Shown here: one piece after another, positions 46,246 through 61,928 of the stretch | How the letters are laid out: each line of letters begins with the position of its first letter | Position numbering within the stretch: the stretch's first letter is position 1 | Source of the DNA: Sphagnum compactum | Lineage: Eukaryota; Bryophyta; Sphagnopsida; Sphagnales | NCBI GenBank assembly: GCA_965153455.1 | Contig: OZ234501.1 | Span: 2,356,001 to 2,420,000 of the forward strand | Length of the DNA: 64,000 nt | Reading direction: 5' to 3' | Notes under the pieces: generated by a model | What the model was told of the DNA's origin: nothing | The model's input: only the letters and a program-made list of their open reading frames with translations | The model's database searches: none | Made by a program: the position numbers and the translations under genes

Positions 46246-48600
46246 ATGTCATATCCAAACATAGAAGAAATGAACAATTCAATAGACCCAAAATCAAAAC
46301 CATTACATCCAACAAACAATTGGAATGATGGCATAAATGATGAAGTAAATGATTTATTTCTTGCAATTCTGGTTACAAACATAATCAATATCAAACATTA
46401 TGATTGGTGTTATAATTTTGCGATTTAGAAATGTAATGTATCAAACCAAAAATCACAAACTTTAAAAGATGAAAATGTCACAAAATCTTCATATTCTATG
46501 TTAATGGAATAATTTGAATATCGTAGATTACTTAAACAATTAAGTGAAGAACAAAGATTAATTTTTGATGACATTCTGCATAGCAATCAATTATACCCTA
46601 ACACACCAATTTGTTTGTTTTTTATAAGGGGGGCTAAAATTGTTACATTAAAACTTAATAATTCAAGGATTATTATGATTATATAATAACAACATCTTTT
46701 GACTTAACAAAAACTAAGGTTTTACTTATGGCATCAATAGGTAAAACTACCTTTAATATTGATGGTTTGACAATACATTCAACATTAAACATGTCTATCC
46801 AACAATCCTTATTTAGTTTATCAAACTTATCAATAGATTCATTAAGTAGGTTTACATGCTGATATGAATAATTACAACTTGTTGTGATAAATGAAATATA
46901 ACTTGTTATAGATAGATAATAGGCTAAAGTCCATAAAACACATTCAAAACAAATTTTTCAATGGTGTGGATGTTATCATGACATGTGGTTTCTATCAAAC
47001 ACTCCTTGTGAAAATTAGTTCGATTTTTCAAAATATCAAAAATAATGTTATTGCATAATCACCAATGTTTTGGCAAACATATGTCCAATGGTATCAATTA
47101 AATAAAGTTATATGACAATTTGATATGGTCTTCATACAAATTTAAAACAAATTTTGTACTACAACAAAATTTGCAAAGGATATTCAATTTATAAATTTAA
47201 TTTGTAATTGACAACCACTTGACAATTTGACTATTTCATATTTATTTATACAAATAAGCTTGTGCAAAAACATAATGAAATTATGTTCGTTAATACATTA
47301 GGTCTCACATTTATTTTCAAAGCAATGGACATTAACTATCAATCATGCCCACCATCTAACAAACTCTCAAACAATCTAAGTAAAACTATAGGTTTGCGTT
47401 CTACAATTCATATAAAAAAAATATGTTGGTTGAATTATGTGTTAGTAATTATGCAATGTATGATGGTTTTGTGAATGGAATTGATGGCATTTTTAAAGTA
47501 TCAATAACATGTTGTGAAAAAACCATCATATGTATAATGTTTCAAAATTTTAAAATTGGAACATAGACAAGAAAAAAAATTCATTATTACAACAACATTG
47601 AATCAAAATGGACACCAATTAAACCTATCATCAAATATATAAGAGTTAGTAAATTTCAATCATTTATCATAATGAGGATTCAATTTTCAATTTAACTTAT
47701 CACAACAAGAACAATTCATTGTTCTCAAGGATTATCACTAGATGAATTGATTTTTAATTTTACTAATGTTTAAAAAAATGGGTTAATATATACATTGTCA
47801 TCATGCATTCAAACAAAATAAAAACTATTTTTGTTAACTTCTCTCCAACATGAATTTTTTCATGTGGATCCAAGAATACATATAAAAATGAATAGATTAA
47901 AACAATTTGTAACTTGGATACCATTGATTTTTCAATTGAAAAACTTGCATAATTATCAAATAATTATATAAGCTTTAAATACAACTTCTTTACACCAACA
48001 TTATGAAGACATCAACCATGAACATAACCTTAAAAAATATCTTATGTCTTATAGAAACAAGAATACACCATGCATTAACAAATGTGCACAAATTTATAAA
48101 TTCATCAAAATATTCATATATTTCAATCCATGATGGTCATGGGTTGATTATGATGTATGCCATACACATGCAATTAGATTATTTTAATACAATCATTAGT
48201 GATGGTTTGAAATATATAACAACTTTTAATATTAATACACAAAAAAAAAACATATTGTATGTGTGTATAGAACTCATCATTCATGTTCAATTTCTACATT
48301 CTTAAACAAGTTTCAAACTATAATTCAACATTCTCTTGGCCATTGTCTGATCATAATGAAAGATTTTAATGTTGACATTGTAAAAAACAAAAACCATGCA
48401 AAAAAATAAATTAAATCTATTAGATTTCATGGATAAGTTCAATTAAAATCACAATTTAATGAAAACATCACAAAAGCTAGATTTCAACTAGACCATATAT
48501 GGGCAAATGTCCCTGGAAATGAATGTAATTTTCTTGTAACAAAAAGCATATTGGTTAGATGTTCACACATCAATTTATATTGCATTCAAATTACCAAACA
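46246..48600 (+). pseudogene. Helitron helicase with endonuclease domain, decayed
   Basis: Frames on the plus strand, broken by many stops, give the order of a plant Helitron C-terminal half. LSEEQRLIFDDIL (about 46,540) opens a PIF1-type helicase. PICLFFIRGA (about 46,605-46,635) stands where the Walker A loop should be, but the GTGKT core is deleted. KAMDINYQSCPPSNKL and STIHIKK (47,320-47,420) belong to the helicase C-terminal region, and a DGLVNGxDGIFK-like block follows. Further on, DFNVDI (about 48,370) and QLDHIWANVPGNEC (about 48,490-48,525) are the hallmark end of an apurinic-endonuclease-like (EEP) domain, as carried by Helentron or endonuclease-bearing Helitrons. No termini (TC...CTRR) were located. 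Confidence 0.75.
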
Positions 48601-50750
48601 CACTTCCTATGTATAAAAAAAACAACCGTTTGTGTCTCCATTTAAAAAAAAATGTAGTGTATAAATGTTTTATTTTCCATCTAATTAATGGCACCCAAAA
48701 TGATGGTACCTTGTGTCCTAAATTTATATATTTTTATTAGTTTTCATGGACCATGTGTAAACAAAAAAACATAATTATCAAACACAAGATGAAAAAAATT
48801 GGATTTTTTTATATTCACATGTACACCCATCAAGCGTAGCAACACAACACCTTTCATGGAAATCTTAAAGCCAGAATGTGACAACAAAACTTATAAGAGG
48901 TGTCAAATTTTCAAACTTGAAAATGAAACGATACTTGCAATTAAATGAAAAACTTTCCCAACTTTTTATGTTTAAATTATATTCATTCATTATTAACATT
49001 TGTTTAAAACATCTGAGTATCTAGTTTTACCTTGTGCACATTATAAGAAATTGTTTCCACTTTTATTTTGAAAAAAATGGATTGAATTTTCACACAATAT
49101 CATTATTTGCAACTTTATATTCATTTGTATGGTTGAAGGAAAGGCAATAGAACTAGGGTTTGAATTTAAGAGTACGCACAATGAAATTTAAAAGGCTTAC
49201 AAAAAGAAAAAAATTAATACAAATGTGAGAAAAAGATTTTCAAAATCCCTCATAAAGTCAATGAACTCTTATCCCATATAACTTGAGTTCATAATATAAT
49301 TTAAAATGTAATATATTATTATGTTTAGGACAAAGCCTCTTGTCACGGAATTGCTTGTTTTGTTTGGTTTGTTTGCCAATTACAATTGGAAAGCCCTTGA
49401 TGAATAGGGGTGCACCGACTTGGTTTCATAATGTTTTGACTAAGGTGGAAACGTTATTGAATACTAAACAAAGTTTTTCACTTTAAATCCATTTTAGTCA
49501 TACTAAAAAAATATTGAGGAATTTGGGTGCACTCTTGGGAGTTTTTGGAAAGCTCTTGTTGACTAGGATTTAATGAAGGTAATTTGAATTTTTTTTAGAT
49601 TTAAGGTGTGGGAGATATTGAATTTTGAGTAGTTTTTGTGTCATTGGAAATTCAATTAAAGTACGAAAAATGGTTTTGAAAGGAAAAATTAGTTGCATAA
49701 GTAGTTCACACTTGGGCCAATGACACAAGCTACATGAATGGGAATGATGTAAAGAACAATACAATAAGGAGACAATGAGAGGGTTTAGGAAACACATCAC
49801 ATATCAACATGTATCCTAAACCCTAAACCTACCCCAATAAAAAGAATGCCTAACAAACAAGAAAGCAATAACAAAAATAAGTGTAAAAAAAAACCATAAT
49901 AAAAAAAAACAAAAAAAATACTCAAAGGAATTTCCTAGTGTATTATTGTGAGGGAACCTTATATTAAACCCTAAACCCTAAAGAGCATGGATCTTACACC
50001 TCCTCCTTAAACTTGGATTCACATGAAAGTAATAAAAACAATAAACTAAGAGAATGAATAAACTACCTCTATCTCTATCTCATTCACCCAAAAAAAAAAA
50101 AAAAAAAAAAAAACACCCAAAAATTGAAATGACAAGTGATGATCATAGGGGTTAGAGAAACCGTAAATGCTTTTATATATCTCATCCTTACCAGCCTCAG
50201 TTGCAAAAACCAAACCAACCAATCTCAAATCATTTCAATTGCAAGTGGATTTGAGAGGCCTCGGCGTAGTGTGCAAGCCTTCATTTGCTAGTGTCTTTTT
50301 TTATTAGTACAGCTTAAACCCTTAATATACACATATCACCACCATTCCACATTTTTATAATGCAGTACTGACATTCAAACTGAGTAGAAATAACCAAAGA
50401 ATGACATTCCTGTCAGCAACTATTTGGCACCTGTTTTCACTGGCGTTTCTCAATCAAATGCTCTTTGGCCCCCCAAGCTTCTTACAACCAGGAATGTCCA
50501 AGCTCCCCACTGTTAGACAATAGCAGGCTGTGACAAGAATATGGAAATGAGCACAATCACAAATACATTCCTCCAAATCAAGATCAACTCTCAAAATCAA
50601 ATGAGTCCTTATGGTCTGATTTGTCACCCAACCTCTACATACAAACTAGGATTTAGTACTTTCAGAAATCTAATTGAGAAAAAACAGATTGTCGCATACT
50701 AAGCATGGTAGTTTCCAGAGAAAAGTTTCTCAAGAAAAAGCATGCGTTGT
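48601..50750. other. AT-rich intergenic DNA
   Basis: No gene seen. There are short telomere-like CCCTAAAC pairs near 49,813-49,825 and 49,970-49,982, and an A homopolymer at about 50,090-50,112. The right end is presumably the 3' UTR of the ubiquitin-RUB gene. Confidence 0.45.
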
Positions 50751-53108
<2,358 letters not shown>

Positions 53109-55840
53109 ATGGGGAAGAAGAAGAAATTCATTGAGAAGAAGAAGTCGGCCACTTTTGCTTTGGTATACAAGGAAGCGGCAGACGATGGGAACGACGAAGA
53201 CGGCGCGGGGACGGGACGTATCTTCACGCGGATTGACGGAGGCTTCTCTCATGTTCCGGGGTTTTCTGAGGAGGATCCACGGAGCCAACTCCATGGGTAC
53301 GCGTATGGCGAGCAAGGTGAAGAAGAAGAAGAAGAAGAAGAAGAAGATTTGTCCATGTTTGCAGATGCGGAGGAAGAAGATACAGAGGAGACTGGTGACG
53401 AGAACGGTTCTCACAAGTTCCAGACAGCTGTGAAAAGGCCCCAGAGTGAGGCGAATAGCAGCAGCAGCAGGTTTAGGGACAGAAGAGGAGGTTCTGCTTT
53501 ACCTGATCACGTTAGAAAGGAGCTTGTCGATCTAGGTTTTCCAGATGATGGATATGATTACTTGCAGCATATGCGCAAAATCGGAGCTGCAGGGGTTGGA
53601 GCGTCTTTTGTGCCTACCAATCGCCTCCAGCTCGAGCGCATTCGTACTGATGTCAAGGTATATGATTCATCAAGAGTTGCAGTGAATTTGGTGAACGAGA
53701 CGACAGACGAGCAGCGGCTGATAGAGGCAGTTGGATCCAGCACACGCCCCCTCAGACGCCCTGCATTGGTGGAGGAACAAGGCCTTGACCCTGAAGTAGC
53801 GGCAGCCTTGGCCAACAGTGATGATGGATCACAGTTTGATTCATGTGATGAGCTTGAAGATGACTTTGTGATACATGCTAATGAGAATCCTGATGGTGAC
53901 GACTCCACATGTCAAGAGATTCCCCAACGACAAGATGTGGGTACTCACAAGGCAGATAATGGCAATGCTCATCAGGAGTCGGTGGAAGAGGAGAGAGAAG
54001 ATGAGGAGGATGATGAGGAGGATGTCCATCAGATAGCCAGAAAGGACACAACACGACAAAGGTGCATCCGGCTTCTGGATGAGCAGTTTGAATCAGTAGG
54101 GTTTGCCCTGAACTTTTTGTAAAAACTTCCTTCTGCTGCAGCCATTTGTTGCAAATGAGTGATTTGTGAGTCTCCTTCTACATTTGCATGATATTCCTCA
54201 GTTTATTTTAGTAGCTTGCAATGTACTCATCAGAGTTTTTCTGAAATGCTGGATACTGTGTGATTGGTGTGTGGGGGAAGCTTGCATTGCGTGAGTACGA
54301 TGATGATATGCTTCCAGGGGATTTTGATGAGGAGGATCCAGAAGCCAGAGGGCATGCTGATATCTCCCAGTTTGATGATGTACTTTCTGAGTTCTTAGCT
54401 GACTCGAACATCCATGGGGACAAGTATAAGACCCCTGCTGAGACCACTTCATCAAGGCCATCAAAGTCCTCTGGTCCAGCTTTGGGGATCAGGCATGAAG
54501 CTTGTCAAGAGAGTTCCCATGCAAGTTTGGATGATGGTGATGGCAAGAATGATGAAACAACAAGAAATGCTCTTGAGTTCAGTGTACATAATAGCACAGG
54601 ACAAGAGTTGGAGGGAAAGTTGAAGGCTGCAAAAATGACTCCAGTCAGTGATACTTCAGAAGATGAGCTAGTTATCGTAGAGGAGGAGAGTGAAGATGAG
54701 CGCAGCAATTGGGACTGTGAGACTGTTGTGTCTACTTTGTCAAACCTGGACAATCATCCTGGTAAGATCCTGGCTCCAAGTAAGTCAAACAGCAAGAGGC
54801 AGCTGACTCTGGGCAGGGTCCTGGAAGAAAAGGAATCTAATGGAGGGGTAATTCAGCTAAGAGGCCGGCACCATTTGCCGTTAGACTTGCTGCCAGAAAA
54901 ATCTGGATCCACCTTAATTGGTGAGAAGTTCAAGGGAATTGGTAAGACAGGAAAAGGAGAAAAAGAGTCTGGGAGCAAGAAGCCTGTGTCACGTGTTGGA
55001 GAAACCCCAGAGGAGCGTAAACTTCGCAAGGTCCGCTCTCACTTTTTGAACTTTTTTTCTGATCAGCATTGCTTTGACATTTTGAATCTATCGTTATTGG
55101 TTGGACTCAATTGAATCCACTGGGTTTAAACTGGCAGCTAAATCCTGATAGGTTCATGCAGTAGCTGACATCTCTCTCTGCAATGTAAGTTTGTCTACTG
55201 AAAATTGAGAAGTTTCTGGTGAGCTTACTTTCTTCATCAGACTTAAGGTGAACGCAAGGTTGATTATTAACTCTCTTACTTAGCTCTACATTTGTATTGT
55301 GTATTGGCAGTTTAATGTCTTTATCTTAGTGCTAGTTGAGATCATGACAGAGTCTTCCCCCAGAGATGTGACAGAAACTCAGGACAGAGATTCGCCTGAA
55401 ACAATTACTTTGAGCAGATTATTGCCTGCGGTTGGAAGCTCATGAAGTCAGTGGAGGGTAAATGGCAACTAGTCACTGCTGTTCATATGAAAGGGATGGT
55501 CATCTGATACTGCAATAATTCTTGTTACATTTGTTTTTGGTGAGACTGGAACTACACATAACAGTTACCTCCAGAGTGTTACTGTGGAGATTTCTCTGCA
55601 GTCTCAGACATGTAATGGCAACTAGACTGCTTGTGGAGATAAAAAACTGCCACATGTCCTATAAACATAATATGTACCGAAAGTAATGGTGGTTGCTGAT
55701 GTGCACAGGCAGCAGTGAAGGAGCAGAGGCGGGATGCCAGGGCAGCTAAGAAAGCTCTGAAAGTTTGCTACAGGGATGAATCGCAACGTGCACAACATGG
55801 GGCTGCAAACACAGGCCCTTCTGGCATTCATTTGCCTTAG
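53109..55840 (+). CDS. LTV1: LTV1 homologue, 40S ribosomal subunit biogenesis factor
   Basis: Exons 53109-54095, 54281-55030 and 55709-55840 join in frame to 622 residues. LTV1 binds pre-40S particles and helps place RPS3 and RPS10 and export the subunit from the nucleus. Family blocks in order: MGKKKKFIEKKKSATF at the start, LPDHVRKELVDLGFPDDGYDYLQHMR (about residues 138-163), VKVYDSSRV, LDPEVAAAL, DDFVIHAN, the spliced LLDEQFES/LALREYDDDM, GDKYKTPAE, DCETVVSTLSNLDNHPGKI and the C-terminal VKEQRRDARAAKK with a final SGIHLP. A Glu run from GAA repeats lies at about residues 70-80. It is longer than yeast or human LTV1, with extra acidic linkers. All splice junctions restore conserved sequence, so it looks functional. 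Confidence 0.93.
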
Positions 55841-58789
55841 TCTCAACATCTTCATGTCTTGCAACAGTTGTGTTAATGCTTGAAACCTGCAAGGGTTGTT
55901 CAAATGTGCATGGTGTTGATGTAAGAAACTAGTTGTTGTGTCTTCTTTGGAGGTGTCAGAATATGATGTCAATGGAGCCTACAGATTGGCTTTTATTTGT
56001 AACTTACATCTCTGGAGCTCTAATGAGCATTTGAGCAAGCAACTCAGATCCATAGAGCTGATGTGTGATGAACCGGAGTAGTTTTAAGGGACACCAAATG
56101 GGTTTTTCATGCTCGGTGTGTGAGAGGTTCACTCTACAGTTCATTCTACAATAGCAGGGTTTAGGGTTTTGTTGTCAAGTTTTCTCTTGGTGCTGTAGTT
56201 GTTGACTCCAAACGTCAAACTGCACCCTGTTACTACTGACACAGTTTTCTCTACAAAGTTTTATTGTTGTCAATTGCCTCTCACAGGGAAGGCATCTGGC
56301 CAAGCTATGGAAGCTCCTCTTCTAACAACAACTAGTGGGAGTGGGGCTTACTTTGTGGTGAGCAGCTGCAGAAACTGGAGTTTCTCATATTGACAAGTTC
56401 GAGCCCCTAACACCTGTTATAATTACATGTGATGGAAATAAACAAGCACATTTTCTGTTGCAGTAGAAAAACACCGCAGTGATAAGTAGCTTTTTAACTG
56501 TCAATGCTTGCAAGTATGGCTAAACCACAATGGTGAAAAAAGAAAACCCGTAACCAGTAGGCTATCTTCATTGGTAGAGTATGGCAAAACCCCAAAATGC
56601 TTTGAGAAGTAGGCTACTAGAGATATAAGTTCTCAGACTAAATTAGGGTATCTAAGTCCAATTTCAACGTTTCCTGAGTTAAAATGTAGCAGCTACCAAT
56701 GCCCTACTCGGTCAAGGAGGTGAAGATATCAGTGTAGGTGCTTGTTCTTCACCTTCTTGACTATTCCACTTGTAACTATTCCAGGGTGGATGATCCATAC
56801 ATAAGTGATGAAAGGGCCCCATCTTAGGTGCTATTATTGTAGTGAGATCTATACAAGTATGTCAACTCAGAGCCCACTCTTGCAGCTTTTCACCTATTTG
56901 GATAATGGAGGCTAATGTCAACTCTGGCTGGGTCCTGAGTGTTTTGCAGCTTTTTGACTGGGGGGTTTGGAGCTGGATCACTTGATGAACTCATGTCTGT
57001 TGTCTTTTCTTTTTCTTCCCAACATAATGAAGTACCTAACTTCCTTTGCAAACCTGCTGGGCCTCTTGGGGTATAATGGTACCAATATATATCTGACCAA
57101 TGTTATATTAATAAGTATATATATACCGAGCTTTTTTTGTCGATTTATTTTTCATTCATGTTGAATTTGTAAGTGTCGTGTAATTTTTGTTATGCATAAC
57201 CAACATAATGGTTTACGTGTGGAGGTCAAATTGTAACCCTTGAAATGTTGAAAGAACTAACAAAGAATGTGCTTGAAGAATTAAGAATTACTCAAGCCTC
57301 AAATGAGAAGAAAAATGTAAGCACGGTAGCTTTACTGCTCATGACCACACATGCTTACATCGCTGGAAAGGTAAATGTTAGAGCAATCACTAGAGTGCTT
57401 TTCTAAAATGGCTTTATTTGAAAGCCACACAAAACATGTTAGAAATTTTAAAAATGTCAAAGATGTGACTAGTGTCTGTCTACAAATTAAACATTCATGT
57501 TCATATGTCAAAGATTACTTTTGGTAGTCATCTTCATAGTCATCAAGTAGTTCATTTTTTAGCTTTGAAGAACTTTTCCATTCCCTCGAGAGCAAGAGAG
57601 TAGCTACTCCTTGCATCATTAGGCGAGGTCTTCAAAATCATAACAAGCTTGTTCAAAGTTTTGCACATACAACCATCATTGCCTCAAAGTAGTCAACATG
57701 TCAAGAATGCAAAAAATTCGTTCAATTTCAATTTGAGAAACTAGAACCCATCATTCAACCACATATTGAAACCAAACAAAACCAATGCCACATATTGAGA
57801 CTAATACATGGTTTGATGATGTGAAAGTCAAGACTTCTAGTTCTTTTACAACACCTAAGATGCTTCTCATTCAACATTGACCTCAACACCTTTAGTCACC
57901 AACTCTCCAATGGGTGGCTCATCGATAGTGCCAATAGGTTATTGCATTGATGAATAGTAGTAATGTTCATGATTATAAGCTATTTGGCCCCCCCATGATT
58001 CGTTTTGCAACTAAAACTATAGTAAGTATTATTGTAAAAGACCAAAAGAGAGAAAGATTGAAACAATAAGAGTAAGAAATGAAGATGTAAAACATCTTTG
58101 AACCCTAACCTCAAAACCTTAACAACATGAAGTTTCACAAAACACAAAAACCTTCAAGTCATGAAACCTCACAAACTTAGCACCTCAATCTACATGGATA
58201 TCATTACAACAAAGGTTAATGAAAGTAACCACTAAAGTAACAAGATCACCACAACACATGTGACATATAAAATTGATTGAAAACATAAACACAAAAAAAA
58301 AGGAATTGAATGCAAGCTTTTACATGGAGTGAAAAGTGCAACAACTTATAGGATTTGGGGTTTCAAGAAGCTTGTGCAAGAACCTCATTGAAGTTGGAAG
58401 AGGGCGTCAACAAATTTTTTATTGTACCTTAATTATAAAATGTAGTTGTTATCTATTCCCAACTTTCAACATCACATCTAACAATTGAAAACTCAAAACA
58501 TAGGATCACAAATGTGTGAAGCAAACATTGATAAGCAGGGGAGATGACTACACTAAGGCCCCAACATTGGTGTGCCCCTTTGGTATCAAAACTTTAAGAC
58601 GAGGTTAGTTTGATACACTGATCAGGACTTGGGGTTTCTATACACAATTGTGTTGGTCACCATTTTTGGCCAAGGCTACCGGCATGGCATGAATCATAAG
58701 ACATAGTTACAGACATGCCACATTAGAGCATTGACATAATTATAAGTATTAAAAAAAAAGATTGGTGAACATGGAGCTCCATTTGTGAT
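55841..58789. other. Intergenic DNA, no recognisable gene
   Basis: Begins with the LTV1 3' UTR and becomes AT-rich after about 57,000. Small open frames only. Around 57,560-57,640 the minus strand has a short segment (SPNDARSSYSLALEGMEKFF) that may be a transposon fragment but is too short to name. Confidence 0.4.
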
Positions 58790-59320
58790 TAGCTCCAATG
58801 TTGATAGGTTCTTGTATGTCAAGAGGTTAAAGTCCATGTTATAAGTTAGGTTGTAAAGTCTTTGAGCTGAAGGTTTTCTTGGAATCGCCATTGGAACCTA
58901 AACAAAGAACTGACCTATTTTCAAAATTGAAGTAGAACTTGAACCAAGGGTGCTACCCCATTTTAAAGAGGTTCAAATTCTCTAGGTACATAAAGGATAA
59001 TTTTATATAAATAAAACACAAGCTTGACCTTACATTTTAGGCAAGTTATTGCATTTGATGGGTTGTATGTAACTAATATTATGTAATCTCTATTTTGAAT
59101 TGTGTGTACCAGTTGAACAGACTAATATTACACAATTTTATTTATTTTGATTTCATTGTGTGTATAATGAAAAGAAAACCAGACCTTGTCCTAATTTGAT
59201 CTGGCTCTAAAATTCTTTGTGGAAATGACCATAACCCAGTTTTTTAGAAATTTAAAGAACTGATCTCAAGACCAGATTGAAAGTTCCATTGGAAAATAAA
59301 ATAAAATCAGGATCGAAGGT
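58790..59320 (+). repeat. Dispersed repeat family R2, copy 3
   Basis: The best-preserved and longest R2 copy. Its middle matches copy 1 (minus strand of 1,030-1,390) closely, and its whole length follows copy 2 (5,550-6,055). Non-coding. No terminal repeats could be defined. Confidence 0.6.
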
Positions 59321-61004
59321 TCCTTTTGAAATCAAGAAGCTGACAACACTGGTGTTTAGCACACCCTAGAGTGGAGAATGTGAGAACTTCACTCCTTTTT
59401 TTCTAACAAATTCTGGGCACTCCCACTCCTCCCTCCCCTTCCCTTCCCTTCCCCTAGTGCACAAATCATAAGGCCCTTCCTTGTTGGTCCTCACTTCAAT
59501 ACTTCCACAAGTCATGGCTCTTCCTTTCGGTCCCACTTCAATTTTGCAGCCAAAATACTGACTCAATGGAATCTCTTACAAAACTGTTTATGGCAGTGTG
59601 TGATCAACCCATTTTCGGCAATGCTAAATCAAGCTGCTGGTCAACTGCCAGAGCGATGATTCAGCTCTGAAGCTTCCCTGATGATGAAGCTTCTAAAAAA
59701 AAGTTGCTTGATCTAGTGAAAAAAAAGTCACAGATCTATTGAAAAATGCTAGGCCAAAACCATTTTGCTGAGCCAAACCAATGTTTTGTGCAGGGTCACA
59801 TACTGAGCACCACTGTTGTTGGGGCTACCCTTACAGTCTGGTGTGGTTGTAAAGTGTACCGGAGCTTGCTTAATAATAATGAAAGGAGAGGGTGAGATGG
59901 TACTATTTTATTGTCGTTTTCTAATGTCAAAGGCATCCTTCAACTTCGAGTCCAAGATTTAGACAAATGGGTCCTTTTACATATACATCTAGGTAAAGAT
60001 TAAATTTATCTCATATTTTATTATTTATTTACTCCTTATTCGAGAGAAAAAATATTGTTGTATTATTGAAAAATTGGAGTGATGAATACTATTATCACAT
60101 GTATGAATCTCAAAGCGTGCATTAAACATTTATTTATTTTCAATGCCGCAATAGCTACAGTTCAGTGTTCATTTTGGTACAAAGGGGGACTTGCACCTGG
60201 CTTTTGGATTTGGTTCCACACATAAATGGAACTGGGAATCTAGTCCTGGATCAGGTGCTTCAAAATAAAATATTTTCAGGTTGGAGTCCAGTTCTGGTTC
60301 TGATCAAAATCAGACCCAGTTCCTGTTCAGTTTGTATTAACCCAGTTAAACTCTGAATTTTTGTGTTGAGAGTTTCACCTTCCAGTACCTACATCACAAA
60401 ATTTGAGGAAATAATAATAATCCAGGTGCACACTAGTAATATAGCCAGTGAGGAAAGAAACAGAATCCAGCAAGTTCTGGATGGAAGAACCACGAATTCA
60501 AGCATATTAGATACTTACTTGAAAGGAGAAAAACTCAGCTCACAGCTCTGCTAGGCTACCTACCTGCTACCTACCTTTGCTTTGCTGCATCAGCTGATCG
60601 ATCACCAGGATGATGAGATGAGCCCAGACGGAGATTGAGAGCTTGTCACATACTAGTTGACTTTCACTTCTCCTAAGAATGTAGATGGAAGCAATTCTTC
60701 CCTTGGTCCCTGAGTTTTGCAGCTTTTCACATGGAAAAATTAAAGCACTGGACACATACATATTATTGAATGAAGTCAACTTTCATTTTGGATTGGCTTG
60801 ATCTTGTCAGCTCAGCTGCTTTGGTTTGATTTGGTTTGGGTTTGGTTTGTTGTTTTTTCCTTGCTTTCCTGTGATGGACTAGGCTATCTGTCTTGCAATG
60901 AATAGTAGTTTAGCCAAGGCAGGGTTTTTGTCCTCATCCTTCTGTCAATATGTAAAGAGCTACTCCCTAGCTGTGGACAGTGGTATATCATAACAGCCTT
61001 TCTT
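59321..61004. other. Intergenic DNA, no recognisable gene
   Basis: Small open frames with no family resemblance. A short low-complexity TTTGGTTTGG stretch lies at about 60,820-60,850. Confidence 0.4.
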
Positions 61005-61280
61005 TTTGCTGGCTATATATATATATATAGCCAAAAAATGCATACTAATTCAACTGATTTTCGAGATTTTCAATAGCCATAATTCGACCCAAATTTAAGA
61101 AGGTCGCCAGATATATCTTTATAATGCTAATTCAGTAAAGGGTAGCTAACAATTTTATTGAAGTTGACAGTTTTACAAAAAATTACTTTTACATTTAGCT
61201 TGTAACCAAATTTGGCTAATTAAAATGTTCCAATTGTGGATTATTGTCACTTCGGCTACACCACAAAATTCACCCCCCAA
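61005..61280 (-). repeat. Dispersed repeat family R1, copy B
   Basis: On the minus strand it follows copy A (31,755-32,055) from the AATTTTGTG end to the AGCCAGCAAAAA end with the same block order. The TTGGCTAT end has expanded into an AT run (61,015-61,030). Confidence 0.65.
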
Positions 61281-61329
61281 AAAAAAAACATTGGGTCACT
61301 AGTAGTAGTATATACTGTAATAAACCAGC

Positions 61330-61670
61330 CAGCCCAGTGGTTTTTTTTATTGGCGAAATTTCTCCAATGAAGTTTCGACCTGAAAAAAAAAAAAGTTTCA
61401 ACCTATACAAAGGTTGATTTTCCATGGAACAACAAATGGCCCAATTTTGCCGGATTTGAAACCCCCCCGAAAAAATTCAAATTGCCAAATTTTCATATGA
61501 TAAGAAGTTCCAGTAGGGATATAGCCAATCTAAAATTTAGGAACGACTTTTTTTTTTTTTTTTTTTCCTACTTTCATGTCTAGTAAGTAGCCAAAAATAA
61601 TTTGGCTAAATAATTTTCTGGATGATCCCCAGTCCTTTGGCTACTACTACATCACAAAATCCTTTAGATA
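61330..61670 (-). repeat. Dispersed repeat family R1, diverged copy C
   Basis: Minus-strand blocks ATTTTGTGATGTAG, TAGCCAAATTATTTTTGGCTAC and ACATGAAAGTA match the start of copy A in order; the remainder is more diverged and interrupted by a T homopolymer. It lies directly beside copy B in the same orientation. Confidence 0.5.
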
Positions 61671-61782
61671 AAACCCTGGCTAAGGAAGGAGCCATGAGCT
61701 CCTAGTGTTTCTTGGGCCCTGCCCCCAAGGGACAGGGACTATCGCATTGGATCCAACTTTTGGAAGTTTTACCTTATTATAA

Positions 61783-61928
61783 CAGTAGTAGAAAAACCCC
61801 ATTTTTCGACTTGTCTTAGGCGACTAAAAGTGTTTTTTGTGACTATTTTTACAAAATATCAAAAATAGTTGCAAAAGACACTTTTAGTTGCCTAAGACAA
61901 GTCGAAAAATGGGGTCTTTCTTATAGTG
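61783..61928. mobile_element. Foldback element with CACTA-like ends
   Basis: Two arms of about 54 bases (61,797-61,850 and 61,861-61,914) are nearly perfect reverse complements (CCCCATTTTTCGACTTGTCT and so on), separated by about 10 bases. Outside them the right end reads, inward, CACTATAAGAAAGACCCC and the left end CAGTAGTAGAAAAACCCC, close to the CACTA terminal motif. The whole 146 bases is therefore one hairpin, able to give double-stranded RNA if transcribed. No target duplication was found. Confidence 0.75.

Noticed and set aside
59366-59566. Minus-strand 66-codon frame
   Set aside because: Short, low-complexity (Gly/Arg/Glu from a CCCTTCC-type run) and without recognisable motifs.
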